A stretch of 64,000 nt of DNA from Bacillus benzoevorans (GCF_014207535.1 NZ_JACHGK010000004.1:62001-126000); one strand, 5' to 3'; shown: positions 16,197 to 26,563, counted from the stretch's first letter. Translations and numbers: made by a program. Notes: generated by a model not told the origin, from the sequence alone.

Positions 16197-17114
16197 TCAG
16201 GCGTTTTTCATTTCCTGGTCATCATTTTTCAGGTGTTCTTTCTTTGACGACTGCGCCTGTTCATCTGCATGGTAGGATGAACGGACAAGCGGACCGGCTT
16301 CACAATGGCTGAAGCCCTTTGCTAAGGCGATTTTCTTTAATTCTTGAAACTCATGCGGATGATAGTATTTTTCTACTGACAAATGCTTTTTCGTAGGCTG
16401 CAGGTATTGACCGATGGTCATAATATCTACATGATTGGCTCTTAAATCATCCATTACCGCTAAAATTTCCTCTTTTGTTTCCCCCAGTCCAACCATCAAG
16501 GAAGATTTGGTTGGAATTTGAGGCTGCAGTTCCTTGGCACGCCGTAAAAATTCTAAAGAACGGTCATATTTAGCACGGGCCCGTACCTTTGGCGACAGTC
16601 TTTCAACCGTTTCAATATTATGATTGAGAATATCCGGCTTCGCATTCATCAATATTTGCAGGTTCTCGAATATGCCGCCCATATCTGAAGGCAGCACCTC
16701 GACCGTTGTAAAGGGACTTTTTCTTCTAATTGCTTTTATTGTTTCAGCAAAAATAGCGGCACCGCCATCCTTTAAATCATCACGGGCAACAGCCGTTACA
16801 ACGACATGTTTTAAATTCATTAAACTGACGGAATCTGCTACTTTCTCCGGCTCCTGCCAATCTAATTCTGTTGGCATTCCTGTTTTGACTGCACAAAAGC
16901 GGCAAGCCCTTGTACATGTATCACCGAGAATCATAAACGTAGCCGTTCTTCGCTCAGCCCAGCATTCATGAATATTTGGGCACCGCGCTTCCTCACAAAC
17001 AGTATGTAAACTTTTTTCCCGCATCATTTTCTTTATTCCAGTATAGTTTTGATTCGTATTTAATTTTATTTTTAACCAATCGGGTTTACGTTTCACTTCA
17101 TTTTGTTCATCCAT
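16197..17114 (-). CDS. lipA: Lipoyl synthase (LipA)
   Basis: A 305-residue radical SAM enzyme that inserts two sulfurs into protein-bound octanoyl groups to make the lipoyl cofactor. It shows both cluster sites: the auxiliary cluster CEEARCPNIHEC near residue 40 and the radical SAM triad CTRACRFC near residue 66. The end (GLVRSSYHADEQ pattern) is also typical. GGAGCGAG precedes ATG at 17114. GcvH, a lipoylated protein, is encoded at 33.2 kb. Equivalent to YutB of B. subtilis. The 227-base gap upstream shows no further gene. Confidence 0.96.
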   Translation of the reverse strand: MDEQNEVKRKPDWLKIKLNTNQNYTGIKKMMREKSLHTVCEEARCPNIHECWAERRTATFMILGDTCTRACRFCAVKTGMPTELDWQEPEKVADSVSLMNLKHVVVTAVARDDLKDGGAAIFAETIKAIRRKSPFTTVEVLPSDMGGIFENLQILMNAKPDILNHNIETVERLSPKVRARAKYDRSLEFLRRAKELQPQIPTKSSLMVGLGETKEEILAVMDDLRANHVDIMTIGQYLQPTKKHLSVEKYYHPHEFQELKKIALAKGFSHCEAGPLVRSSYHADEQAQSSKKEHLKNDDQEMKNA

Positions 17115-17341
17115 ATCTAATCTCGCTCCATTCCTTGTTCAACTTTGTTTCTCTATGTTTCACAAACATATATCAAAATAACAATTAATTTATAATATAC
17201 CCCACAAATGTCACTTTAACATATATTGGTATCAACAACAAGTTGAAGCCCCTGTTTTGTTTTTTTCCAATAATTTTCTGAAATGAAATCCTCCAATTCC
17301 AACAAACTAAGAGAGAAGAATTGATAGAAGGGAAGGTTTGT

Positions 17342-18340
17342 ATGCGGCAATTATTCATCTATTCATTATGTACCATTTTTCTCCTAATGAATGGACCGCT
17401 TCCAACAAAGGCTGAGAAAAATGACACGAATGTATTCGCCCAAAGGATGGAATTATTTCAAAAGGTTGAATCCGTAACAAATATTCCTTGGTATTACCTG
17501 GCAGCTATTGACCAATATGAACGAAATATCCGCCAATCCCGCAAGGATATCCCAAAGGCTGAGGGCATCAGCGGTATTTATTTTCGACAGGAGGAATGGA
17601 GCGGAATCACCAATCCGAACCGGGAAGACGAAAATCCCCTTTCCATTCAATTTTTTGGCGGTATTGGCGCTGATGGAGATGGGGACGGCAAGGCCGACAT
17701 GAGCAATGATGTTGATATCCTTTATTCATTTGCCAACTATATCTTAAAATACGGAGTGGACCATACACATATTAAGATGGCTCTGTGGGATTATTACAAA
17801 AGAGATAAAGCGGTTGGGATCATCTCAGGGAAAGCAAAAATATATCAGCATTTTGGCCGTATAGATCTGGAAACACATGCCTTTCCAGTACCGCTAAGAA
17901 GCAATTACAGCTACAGAAGTACCTGGGGTGATGCCAGAGGCTGGGGCGGAAGAAGAATTCATGAAGGGACAGACATTTTTGCCGCCTATGGTGTTCCGGT
18001 AAAGGCAACGGCTTACGGAATTGTAGAGATGAAGGGCTGGAACAAATATGGCGGCTGGCGTGTCGGAATCCGTGATATTAATAATAACTACCATTATTTT
18101 GCCCACTTAAACGGGTTTGCCAAGGATTTAACTGTCGGGCAGGTGCTAGAACCCGGGCAAATTATCGGCAGTGTTGGCAGTTCAGGTTACGGTCCCCCGG
18201 GAACGTCAGGAAAATTCCCGCCGCATCTCCATTACGGCATGTATCGGGATAATGGATATACAGAGTGGTCCTATGATCCATTTCCACATTTGAGATTATG
18301 GGAAAGACAAGAAAGACAGATGGCGAAAAGAGGCAGATAG
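17342..18340 (+). CDS. lytH: LytH-type M23 peptidase of the spore cortex
   Basis: A 332-residue exported peptidase with a signal peptide (residues 1-26). The C-terminal M23 metallopeptidase domain (about 200-325) has the zinc motifs GRRIHEGTDIFA and HLHYGMY, plus YFAHLNGF. LytH of B. subtilis is the L-Ala-D-Glu peptidase that leaves single-L-Ala side chains in spore cortex peptidoglycan. The N-terminal half (VESVTNIPWYYLAAIDQYERN) is the family-specific region. ATG at 17342 with GGGAAGG five bases upstream; the TTG at 17321 would place charged residues before the signal peptide. Confidence 0.88.
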   Translation: MRQLFIYSLCTIFLLMNGPLPTKAEKNDTNVFAQRMELFQKVESVTNIPWYYLAAIDQYERNIRQSRKDIPKAEGISGIYFRQEEWSGITNPNREDENPLSIQFFGGIGADGDGDGKADMSNDVDILYSFANYILKYGVDHTHIKMALWDYYKRDKAVGIISGKAKIYQHFGRIDLETHAFPVPLRSNYSYRSTWGDARGWGGRRIHEGTDIFAAYGVPVKATAYGIVEMKGWNKYGGWRVGIRDINNNYHYFAHLNGFAKDLTVGQVLEPGQIIGSVGSSGYGPPGTSGKFPPHLHYGMYRDNGYTEWSYDPFPHLRLWERQERQMAKRGR

Positions 18341-18406
18341 AGAAATAAGCAGGTGCATATCGAAGATGCATCTGCTTCATTTTCCAATAGAGGCAAAAAA
18401 GCCCGC

Positions 18407-19165
18407 TTAACTTTCCGGCATATCGATGATGGGCAGGCTGCCACCGCCGCCATTATTATAAAACTGTGGGACATTCCCTGGGAAAATTCCCATTCCGATT
18501 GGAATATTCCGCTTTACCGTTGTCTTATCTGTGGCAAATGGAATAATAATTTCTATATTCACCTGAAGAGCAATATAAACTTCAATATGGGCATTGTTAA
18601 TCCCATATTCCGTCACTTTTGTTTTCACATTGGATTGGACATCCCCAATGGCCGAAAAGCGGATTGGGATTTTCGGACCGAGACTTCCGAGGATAGCATT
18701 GTTGGTTGCCTGCCCTAAAGGAATATAATAGACAATGCCTTCTGTATCATTTGCTTTATCGACCGCAACGTCAATCTCGTCAAGTGATTCTAGAACGTCT
18801 AAATTTCCCCGTTCCGCTTCCTTTATATTCTTCTGCACAAGGTTTTCAATTTCAGACTGCAGCCTCGATATTTTCTCCGTATCCAATTGAATGTTTCCTG
18901 AACCATCCGTGTCCGGTATCGTTTGAAAAATTTCCGTACCCCCACCGTGTGCAATTTTATTATTAACCGCTTTGCTTATGACAAGCGTAGCGATTTTTCT
19001 CGTTTCAGATTTGGCATAGCTCATCAATGTCGGTTTAAGTCCTTCGTTGATGATCCAAAGTCCAACTGCTGTTGAAAAAATAAAAAAGACAAATGTTAAT
19101 AAAAAAACGGTTCTTAGCGGCAAGGGTCCTTTTTTCAGCAGCCGTCGTCTGCGCAACTTTGCCAA
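18407..19165 (-). CDS. yunB: Sporulation protein YunB
   Basis: A 252-residue protein with a basic N-terminus (RRRRLLKKG), one membrane segment (residues 17-38) and a large outside domain. Conserved parts include YAKSETRKIATLVISKAVN and the C-terminal NIEIIIPFATDKTTVKRNIPIG. It matches YunB of B. subtilis, made in the mother cell and needed for normal sporulation. Start is TTG at 19165 with GAGGGGGGA seven bases upstream. It converges on lytH. Confidence 0.83.
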   Translation of the reverse strand: MAKLRRRRLLKKGPLPLRTVFLLTFVFFIFSTAVGLWIINEGLKPTLMSYAKSETRKIATLVISKAVNNKIAHGGGTEIFQTIPDTDGSGNIQLDTEKISRLQSEIENLVQKNIKEAERGNLDVLESLDEIDVAVDKANDTEGIVYYIPLGQATNNAILGSLGPKIPIRFSAIGDVQSNVKTKVTEYGINNAHIEVYIALQVNIEIIIPFATDKTTVKRNIPIGMGIFPGNVPQFYNNGGGGSLPIIDMPES

Positions 19166-19285
19166 GACAAATCCCCCCTCTACATGCTAATGTATGCAGC
19201 AAAAGGGGGGACTCATGCAAAAATCATGTCTCATATAACAAATAGAAGCTTGGCAGGATGCTGCCTCTGCGGCGGCATCCTTCGC

Positions 19286-19588
19286 TTAAATCATTTTCAG
19301 CATGGCTTCTTTTCCGCTCATTCCTTTATGAATCCCATTGGCTTCTGCTTCATATGTGACTGATTCCAGTGGAGCTTCCAGCAGCTGATCGATTGTTTTT
19401 ACCCCAACGGCACGACCGGCAATGACTTTCCGATCTTTTAATTTTTCATTTAATAATGAAACATCTAAAGCTCCACACATGATATATCCTTTATCACTTG
19501 TGACAACTAAGAGATTTGTTTTCGGTAATTGCACAGAAATAGCAAGAAATATATGTCCGTTTATATCAATGGGTGACATATCCACCAT
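19286..19588 (-). CDS. yunC: YunC, DUF1805 protein
   Basis: A 100-residue protein of the DUF1805 family, same length as YunC of B. subtilis. Conserved stretches include PKTNLLVVTSDKGYIMCGALD and VIAGRAVGVKTIDQLLEAPL. Function is unknown. AAGGAG lies nine bases upstream of ATG at 19588. It is 59 bases downstream of yunD and may share its transcript. Confidence 0.82.
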   Translation of the reverse strand: MVDMSPIDINGHIFLAISVQLPKTNLLVVTSDKGYIMCGALDVSLLNEKLKDRKVIAGRAVGVKTIDQLLEAPLESVTYEAEANGIHKGMSGKEAMLKMI

Positions 19589-19647
19589 ACCTTATCACTC
19601 CTTTCCTCTCACTAAACAAAATATGAGGAAAGGACAAAAAGAGTGTA

Positions 19648-21021
19648 TTAGTCTGCTGCTTGTTTTTCTGTCTCTCGTATTTTCCAGGCCAGCAAATGGC
19701 GCATGAAGTCAGGCAGAATATATTCTTTCTGTTCTGCACGGAAGATCGCAGGGAAAAACTTTCCGAATGTAAACATATCAGGAATGGCTACCGTATATTT
19801 CTGCTCGCTTTCAATTGGCTTTCCTTGAACAGTCAGAAGACTGTATGACTTTTTCCTTGTCGGCTGGATTCCGCTGTAGACCATTTCCCCCATAATTTTC
19901 CCGCGGAAACCAAAGCCCATGATCTGCATATCACTCCACTTCTCATCCATTGTCTGCAGAAGAACTTCTTTTAACTCGGCCCCCGTTAATTCAACCACAC
20001 ATGGATTGATTGGGTGAGGACATATTCTATGTAAATCAAATTTAGTCACGATACCCGGAACTAGATTTTCTAAGATTAAACCTTTATTAATAAAGGCACA
20101 ATCTGCACCGCAAATTTCTCTTAAAGCATTGCACAGTAAGCTTGCCAATTCATCCTGCGATGTATGGACATAGTGCTTGGAGATTATTTCTGTGGAAAGC
20201 ATCTCTTTTCCGGAATTAAACCATTCTTCAACCTGCTGAACTTCATCTATCATAGGCTGCAGTTCATTTGTATCATACAGCCATGCCTTTTTCTCAACGA
20301 TTTTCTTTTCTTCCGGATCAATGGTTAAACAGATATGACCGACAAACATGCCATATTTTCCGGCACATGCAAGCATAGTATCCCCAGCCATTTTTCCCTT
20401 ATGAAGAATATGATGGGTATGACCTCCGATAATGACATCCATTTCGGGAAATTCACGGGCAATTTGTTCATCATCATGAATTCCAAGATGAGATAACAGG
20501 ATGGTTATGTCGCTAATACCTTTCAGCTCCTCCAGCTGACTCTTTAGTTCCTCATAAGGATCCGTTACCTTCCAGCCCATGAGCTGATAAAGATGGGGAT
20601 AACAAGCAGTCAGACCTGTCACTGCCACTTTCATCCCTTTTTTTGTTTCATAAATCGCATTCGCTTTTACCCATGAAGGACGAGTTCCATTTTCCTGATA
20701 CAAATTTGCCAGCAGGACCTCAAAAAGACGATGATCATATAAGTGCTCTAAATCTTCATGTGGGAAGGTGATGCCCTCATTATTTCCGATCGTAACGGCA
20801 TGATACCCTGCTTTATTCAGCAGTTCAACATTCACATTACCATGGGTTGCTTCTGTCAGCGGATGTGAACGGTCTGCATGATCACCAAGATCAAATAGTA
20901 AAAATTCCTCACCTGCCTGTTCATGCCATTTTTTTCGTTCCTGCAAAAAGTGGTGAATCCGCGGCCAATGCTCAAAATGACTATGTAAATCATTGGTATG
21001 ATAAATATGAATGACTTCCAA
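19648..21021 (-). CDS. yunD: Metallophosphoesterase / 5'-nucleotidase-like protein (YunD)
   Basis: A 457-residue protein with an N-terminal calcineurin-like phosphoesterase domain (HTNDLHSHF, DLGDHADRS, GNNEG, LSHLGIHDD, IGGHTHH) and a C-terminal 5'-nucleotidase domain (about 280-440; CADCAFINKG-like region is GADCAFINKG, then LTVQGKP). There is no signal peptide, unlike periplasmic UshA, so it likely acts on nucleotides in the cytosol. Start is TTG at 21021 with AAAGGCG eight bases upstream. It matches YunD of B. subtilis. Confidence 0.87.
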   Translation of the reverse strand: MEVIHIYHTNDLHSHFEHWPRIHHFLQERKKWHEQAGEEFLLFDLGDHADRSHPLTEATHGNVNVELLNKAGYHAVTIGNNEGITFPHEDLEHLYDHRLFEVLLANLYQENGTRPSWVKANAIYETKKGMKVAVTGLTACYPHLYQLMGWKVTDPYEELKSQLEELKGISDITILLSHLGIHDDEQIAREFPEMDVIIGGHTHHILHKGKMAGDTMLACAGKYGMFVGHICLTIDPEEKKIVEKKAWLYDTNELQPMIDEVQQVEEWFNSGKEMLSTEIISKHYVHTSQDELASLLCNALREICGADCAFINKGLILENLVPGIVTKFDLHRICPHPINPCVVELTGAELKEVLLQTMDEKWSDMQIMGFGFRGKIMGEMVYSGIQPTRKKSYSLLTVQGKPIESEQKYTVAIPDMFTFGKFFPAIFRAEQKEYILPDFMRHLLAWKIRETEKQAAD

Positions 21022-21124
21022 ATTTCATCGCCTTTCCTTTCTTCAATATAGATAACGGCTATTTTCCTCTTTCCTTATGATACTCTATATTAACATAATC
21101 AGGGTATTTCGTTCAGTCATTCGC

Positions 21125-21952
21125 TCAGACAAGCCCTTGATAAATCAGGCGTGCTCCGACCATGATCAAAACAATGCGCAATAGAGCAACAATGGTTTTA
21201 CTCGGTAATTTCTGATTAATGGACGCCCCTAGTTTTCCGCCGATCCAAGCGCCGGGAATCAATGCCGCTGCGTACAGCCAATTAATATTCCCCATATAAA
21301 TATGGGCGATAGAGCTAGTCGCAGACGTTAAAAACAATAGCAGCATGGAAGTCGCAACAGCGATATGCGGGGGAAAAAAGAAGAGCAGAATCATAGCTGG
21401 TACCAATAATGAGCCGCCGCCAATCCCCAGCAGTCCCCCGAGAAAGCCGACCACTATTGAAATCGAAATTCCCGCTGCCGGTTGAAACCCATAGGTTTGA
21501 ACATTTCCTGAAGCATCAACATATGTACGCCAAATTCCCTTTTCAGTTTTCTTATTACGCGGCTTTAATCGATCCTTAAACATTAAAACAAACGAAATAA
21601 AAATCATAAATAAACCAAACCAGATTGAAAAGGCATCGATATCCAGTTGTTTATTGACCCAGGCACCAAAAATCCCCCCGGGTCCGCTGCCGATAAAAAA
21701 GATAAGTCCGCTTTTATAATCTACTTTTTTCTGTTTATAGTAAGCGATCGTTGATGAAAGACCAGTAAAAATAATGACAAGCAGCGAAGTACCTGTTGCC
21801 ACCTGCGGCGAAACTTCACTGAGAAGCGCTGTGCCGGAACCTAAAAATAATAAGGTAGGAACAATGATGATGCCGCCGCCAAGACCGACAAGACTGCCCA
21901 ATGTCCCGGCTATCAAGCCCACAATTAATAATAGAGCCACTTCCAAAAACAT
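21125..21952 (-). CDS. yunE: TauE/SafE-family membrane transporter (YunE)
   Basis: A 275-residue membrane protein with about eight spans and the duplicated TauE/SafE motif: GTLGSLVGLGGGIIIVP in the first half and VGFLGGLLGIGGGSLLVPA in the second. The family exports or imports sulfur-containing organic anions such as sulfite or sulfoacetate; the substrate here is unknown. ATG at 21952 has AAGAGGAT six to seven bases upstream; the longer frame has no membrane-protein start. It follows the suf operon terminator. Confidence 0.85.
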   Translation of the reverse strand: MFLEVALLLIVGLIAGTLGSLVGLGGGIIIVPTLLFLGSGTALLSEVSPQVATGTSLLVIIFTGLSSTIAYYKQKKVDYKSGLIFFIGSGPGGIFGAWVNKQLDIDAFSIWFGLFMIFISFVLMFKDRLKPRNKKTEKGIWRTYVDASGNVQTYGFQPAAGISISIVVGFLGGLLGIGGGSLLVPAMILLFFFPPHIAVATSMLLLFLTSATSSIAHIYMGNINWLYAAALIPGAWIGGKLGASINQKLPSKTIVALLRIVLIMVGARLIYQGLV

Positions 21953-22100
21953 GATTTTATCCTCTTTCCCTGTTGATATCATATGTCCGAACCATAAAAG
22001 CTGTCCGGAAATTCTTTTAGATTCAAAATTAAGAATAGCGGAATAATGTCTGGATGTAAACGGACAATATACCAGCATAGATTGTTCATTTTTTAGATAG

Positions 22101-22134
22101 AAAAACCGCCTGCCCTTTATGACAAGCGGTTTTT
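22101..22134 (-). terminator. Terminator of the suf operon
   Basis: AAAAACCGC / GCGGTTTTT stem, 16-base loop, 17 bases past the sufB stop. Confidence 0.8.
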
Positions 22135-22150
22135 CTATTTATATGGATGA

Positions 22151-23548
22151 TTAACCGATAGATCCTTCCATTTCGAATTTGATCAATCGATTCATCTCTA
22201 CGGCATATTCCATTGGAAGTTCCTTTGTAAACGGCTCAATAAAGCCCATTACGATCATTTCTGTCGCTTCTTCTTCTGAAATTCCACGGCTCATTAAATA
22301 GAATAACTGTTCTTCAGAAACCTTTGAAACCTTTGCTTCATGCTCAAGCGAGATATTATCGTTGAGGATTTCATTGTATGGAACGGTATCTGATGTAGAC
22401 TTGTTATCCATAATCAATGTATCACATTCGATATTAGCGCGTGCCCCATCTGCTTTGCGTCCGAAATGAACCTGACCGCGGTAGGTTACCTTTCCGCCAT
22501 GCTTCGAGATAGATTTAGACACAATCGTCGATGATGTATTAGGTGCAAGGTGAATCATTTTTGCACCTGCATCCTGATGCTGCCCTTTACCGGCAATCGC
22601 AATCGAAAGTGTCAAGCCGCGAGCGCCTTCGCCTTTTAAAATAACGGCTGGATATTTCATGGTTAATTTAGAGCCGATATTGCCATCAATCCATTCCATT
22701 GTCGCATTCTCTTCACAGACGGCACGTTTCGTCACAAGGTTAAATACGTTGTTCGCCCAGTTTTGGATTGTTGTATAACGGCAATAAGCACCTTTTTTAA
22801 TAATGATTTCTACTACCGCACTGTGCAGTGAATTGGTTGTATAAACCGGTGCCGTACAGCCCTCTACATAGTGGACATGTGCGCCTTCATCGACAATAAT
22901 TAACGTCCGCTCAAATTGTCCCATATTTTCTGAGTTAATGCGGAAATAGGCTTGTAATGGAGTTTCCACCTTTATGCCTTTTGGAACATAAATGAATGAA
23001 CCTCCGGACCAAACAGCAGAGTTCAGAGCGGCAAACTTATTATCTGTCGGCGGAATTACTTTTGCCCAGTGTTCACGGAAGATATCCTCATTTTCTTTTA
23101 AAGCGGAATCGGTATCTTTAAAGACAATCCCTAACGCCTCTAAATCTTCCTTCATATTATGGTAAACAACCTCTGATTCATATTGAGCAGAAACACCTGC
23201 TAAATATTTTTGTTCCGCTTCCGGAATCCCCAATTTGTCAAAAGTTTGTTTAATTTCCTCTGGAACTTCATCCCAAGATTTTTCGGATTTCTCAGATGGT
23301 TTTACATAGTAAGTAATTTCATCAAAATTTAGTGATGATAAATCTCCGCCCCATTGCGGCATTGGCATGCTGTAAAAATGCTCTAAACTTTTTAAACGAA
23401 AATCAAGCATCCACTTGGGCTCTTCTTTCATTTTTGAAATCTCTTCAACGATTTCTTTCGTTAAGCCGCGTTTTGACCGGAAAATGGAGACGTCTTTATC
23501 ATGAAAGCCATATTTATAATCACCGATTTCAGGCGCTTTTTTAGCCAT
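22151..23548 (-). CDS. sufB: Fe-S scaffold subunit SufB
   Basis: A 465-residue subunit of the SufBC2D scaffold complex on which Fe-S clusters are built in the cytosol. The beta-helix core is recognisable by FIYVPKGIKVETPLQAYF, VHYVEGCTAP and SRGISEEEATEMIVMGF at the C-terminus. Last gene of the sufC-D-S-U-B operon, in the usual Firmicute order, 42 bases after sufU. ATG at 23548 is preceded by AAGGAGG. Confidence 0.96.
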   Translation of the reverse strand: MAKKAPEIGDYKYGFHDKDVSIFRSKRGLTKEIVEEISKMKEEPKWMLDFRLKSLEHFYSMPMPQWGGDLSSLNFDEITYYVKPSEKSEKSWDEVPEEIKQTFDKLGIPEAEQKYLAGVSAQYESEVVYHNMKEDLEALGIVFKDTDSALKENEDIFREHWAKVIPPTDNKFAALNSAVWSGGSFIYVPKGIKVETPLQAYFRINSENMGQFERTLIIVDEGAHVHYVEGCTAPVYTTNSLHSAVVEIIIKKGAYCRYTTIQNWANNVFNLVTKRAVCEENATMEWIDGNIGSKLTMKYPAVILKGEGARGLTLSIAIAGKGQHQDAGAKMIHLAPNTSSTIVSKSISKHGGKVTYRGQVHFGRKADGARANIECDTLIMDNKSTSDTVPYNEILNDNISLEHEAKVSKVSEEQLFYLMSRGISEEEATEMIVMGFIEPFTKELPMEYAVEMNRLIKFEMEGSIG

Positions 23549-23590
23549 CGTCGTTTTCCTCCTTAAATTTGGTTAAGTGTTTCTTGACTG

Positions 23591-24034
23591 TTATTTATCT
23601 TCCTCATGAAGCGCCTTCTCCATCGCTTTCCATGCAAGGGTTGCACATTTAATCCGTGCCGGGAATTTACATACTCCTGATAATGCCTCAATATCACCAA
23701 GATCCAAATCTTCATCCACTTCGACATCTTTTCCTTGAACCATATCAGAGAATGTATTCGCCAGTACAAGTGCCTCTTCGATTGGTTTCCCTTTAATCGC
23801 CTGTGTCATCATCGACGCAGATGACATCGAAATCGAACAGCCTTCCCCTTCAAACTTCGCATCCACCACGATATCATTTTCCACCTTAAGCGTCAGCTGA
23901 ATGCGATCGCCGCAAGTCGGATTGTTCATATTAATGGTCAAACTGTCATCTTCAATAACCCCGCGGTTACGAGGGTTTTTATAATGATCCATGATTACTT
24001 GTCGATACAAAACATCTAATTTATTAGAAGACAT
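23591..24034 (-). CDS. sufU: SufU, zinc-dependent sulfur acceptor
   Basis: A 147-residue SufU protein. In Bacillus it binds zinc and takes persulfide sulfur from SufS. The three ligand cysteines are visible: NPTCGDRIQL, GEGCSISMSSASM and PARIKCATLAW. The insertion between the second and third (about residues 75-115) separates SufU from IscU. Its first 11 bases overlap the end of sufS, indicating translational coupling. Confidence 0.95.
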   Translation of the reverse strand: MSSNKLDVLYRQVIMDHYKNPRNRGVIEDDSLTINMNNPTCGDRIQLTLKVENDIVVDAKFEGEGCSISMSSASMMTQAIKGKPIEEALVLANTFSDMVQGKDVEVDEDLDLGDIEALSGVCKFPARIKCATLAWKAMEKALHEEDK

Positions 24035-25253
24035 CGCTAAAATACTCCTTTGTTTTCACGAGACCTTCCACAAGCTTATCGATATCATTTTCCGTATTGT
24101 ACAGATAGAAGCTTGCCCTTGCTGTTGCTGATACATTTAACCATTTCATTAGCGGCTGTGCACAATGGTGCCCGGCGCGAACGGCAATTCCTTCTGCATC
24201 CAATACAGTCGCAACATCATGTGGATGTACATCAGAAATATTAAATGTAATAACCCCGGTCCGCTTTTCAGCTTCCTGCGGTCCATAAATGGTCATGCCT
24301 TCAACTGTTGACATTTTTTCAAGTGCATACGCGGTAAGTTTGTGCTCGTGCTCTAAAATTTTATCTAAACCTACTTCTTGTAAGAAATCAATGGCGGCAC
24401 CAAGGCCGATTGCTCCGGCAATAATCGGTGTTCCACCTTCAAACTTCCACGGCAGTTCCTTCCAAGTCGAATCATATAAACCAACGAAATCAATCATTTC
24501 ACCGCCGAATTCAACCGGCTCCATGTTTTCAAGTAACTGCTTCTTCCCATATAATACTCCAATTCCGGTCGGTCCGCACATTTTGTGTCCGGAAAAAGCA
24601 AGAAAATCACAATTCAAATCCTGCACATCAACCTTCATATGCGGTACCCCCTGGGCACCATCTACGACCATAACTGCCCCATTTTCATGGGCAATTTGCG
24701 CGATTTCCTTAATGGGATTAATGACACCCAATACATTTGAAACGAGTGTGACAGAAACAATTTTTGTCTTTGCTGTAATCGTTGCTTTGACATCATCTAA
24801 AGATAATGTGCCGTCTTCCTGCAGCGGGAAGTATTTCAACGTTGCTCCTGTCGCTTTAGCTACCTGCTGCCATGGAATAAGGTTACTGTGATGTTCCATG
24901 TATGTGATGACAATTTCATCGCCCTCATGGAGATTTGCTCTTCCGTAGCTTGCAGCAATCGTATTAAGAGATGTCGTCGTACCTCTAGTAAAAATAATTT
25001 CCTCAATTGATTTCGCATTAATTAATTTTCTTACCTTTTCACGTGCTCCTTCATATGCATCTGTTGCTAACGTGCCCAGTGTGTGTACCCCGCGGTGAAC
25101 ATTCGAATTATATTTACGATAATATTGATTAACCGCTTCAATCACACTGACTGGTTTTTGCGATGTTGCCGCACTATCAAGATACACTAAGGGATGTCCA
25201 TTGACTTCCTGATCTAAAATAGGAAAATGCTGACGAATTTCATTGATATCCAT
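24024..25253 (-). CDS. sufS: Cysteine desulfurase SufS
   Basis: A 409-residue PLP enzyme that removes sulfur from cysteine and holds it as a persulfide. It has the PLP lysine in FLAFSGHKMCGPTG, the PLP Asp in MVVDGAQGVPH and the catalytic cysteine in AVRAGHHCAQP. The sulfur is passed to SufU. ATG at 25253 overlaps the sufD stop by one base. Part of the suf operon. Confidence 0.96.
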   Translation of the reverse strand: MDINEIRQHFPILDQEVNGHPLVYLDSAATSQKPVSVIEAVNQYYRKYNSNVHRGVHTLGTLATDAYEGAREKVRKLINAKSIEEIIFTRGTTTSLNTIAASYGRANLHEGDEIVITYMEHHSNLIPWQQVAKATGATLKYFPLQEDGTLSLDDVKATITAKTKIVSVTLVSNVLGVINPIKEIAQIAHENGAVMVVDGAQGVPHMKVDVQDLNCDFLAFSGHKMCGPTGIGVLYGKKQLLENMEPVEFGGEMIDFVGLYDSTWKELPWKFEGGTPIIAGAIGLGAAIDFLQEVGLDKILEHEHKLTAYALEKMSTVEGMTIYGPQEAEKRTGVITFNISDVHPHDVATVLDAEGIAVRAGHHCAQPLMKWLNVSATARASFYLYNTENDIDKLVEGLVKTKEYFSDVF

Positions 25254-26563
25254 TATTTTACTTTCCTTTCAATCACTTCAACGAGCTGCTTTTTAACTCC
25301 TTCAATTGGTAATTGATTTACCACCGGCGCTAAGAACCCGTGAATGATCAGGCGCTCCGCCTCGTGTTTGGCAATACCGCGGCTCATGATATAGTATAGC
25401 TGAACCGGATCGACACGGCCTACTGATGCAGCATGACCGGCAACCACATCATCCTCATCAATCAAAAGCATTGGGTTTGCATCCCCGCGGGCTTTTTCAC
25501 TAAGCATTAAAATCCGCGATTCTTGTTCTGCATTTGATTTCGATGCACCATGCTCAATTTTTCCGATTCCATTGAATATGGAGGTAGAGCCGTCCTTTGT
25601 GACACCATGTTTTAAAATATTGCTTGTTGTATATTTTGCATAGTGAACAATCTGCGTTGTGAAGTTTTGGATTTGTTCCCCGCGTCCAACGGAAACCATT
25701 TTCGTATCTCCAGAAGAACCTGTGCCAACAAGATTGGTTGTATTTTCAGAAATGGTGTTGCCGTCATTCATTAAACCTAAAGACCATTCGATGCGGGCAT
25801 CTCTGTCCGTTATGCCGCGGCGGTTCACATAAGTCGTAATCCCTTGCGCAAGCGTATCTACTGCACCGTATTGAACTTTGGCATTCGCCTTCGCAACCAC
25901 TTCAGTCACGATGTTGAATACACTGTTTTCGGGAGCAGCAACAGAAAGATAGTTTTCAACATACGTCACAGAGCTGTTATCTTCTGCGACAATCAATACA
26001 TGATTGAATAAATTGGCTTCCTCATCATCATGCAGGAATACTGCCTGAATCGGCTCCTTAATGACGACATTTTTCGGCACATAAATAAATACTCCGCCGT
26101 TTAACAATGCCGCATGCAAGGCCGTCAATTTATGTTCATCGATTTTCACTGCATCTTTCATAAAATACTTTTGCAGTAACTCTCCATGTTCTCTCGCTGC
26201 TGTAAAAATATCTGTAAAAATAACCCCATTTCCCTGTAATTCTGTGGAAACAGATAAAAGAGTCGGGCGGTTATTTCGCTGAATGTATAAGTTTTGGCTG
26301 CCTTCATTATTATTTATAAGTGCTTTTACCGGTTCAGGTAAACTGTCAAAAGAAGTAAAATCTTCACTTTTAACAATATGCTTTTTGAATTGAGTAAAAT
26401 TCCATTTATCAATTTTGGTTTTATCAGCTTTTGGCAAAGGTAGATTGTCTGCTAGTTCAAGGGCGCCAACACGTAATTCTGTTAACCAATCAGGTTCGCC
26501 TAATTCCCTTGAAAAAGAGCCAATGTACTCCTTATCAAATGAATTTTTAATTTCAGTAGTCAT
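25253..26563 (-). CDS. sufD: Fe-S scaffold subunit SufD
   Basis: A 436-residue paralogue of SufB that completes the SufBC2D scaffold. It shares the beta-helix (FIYVPKNVVIKEPIQAVF, VTYVENYLS) and the C-terminal HEAERLIIHGFLAPV. ATG at 26563 has AGGAGGA eight bases upstream; the TTG one codon earlier is less likely. It is 18 bases downstream of sufC. Confidence 0.95.
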   Translation of the reverse strand: MTTEIKNSFDKEYIGSFSRELGEPDWLTELRVGALELADNLPLPKADKTKIDKWNFTQFKKHIVKSEDFTSFDSLPEPVKALINNNEGSQNLYIQRNNRPTLLSVSTELQGNGVIFTDIFTAAREHGELLQKYFMKDAVKIDEHKLTALHAALLNGGVFIYVPKNVVIKEPIQAVFLHDDEEANLFNHVLIVAEDNSSVTYVENYLSVAAPENSVFNIVTEVVAKANAKVQYGAVDTLAQGITTYVNRRGITDRDARIEWSLGLMNDGNTISENTTNLVGTGSSGDTKMVSVGRGEQIQNFTTQIVHYAKYTTSNILKHGVTKDGSTSIFNGIGKIEHGASKSNAEQESRILMLSEKARGDANPMLLIDEDDVVAGHAASVGRVDPVQLYYIMSRGIAKHEAERLIIHGFLAPVVNQLPIEGVKKQLVEVIERKVK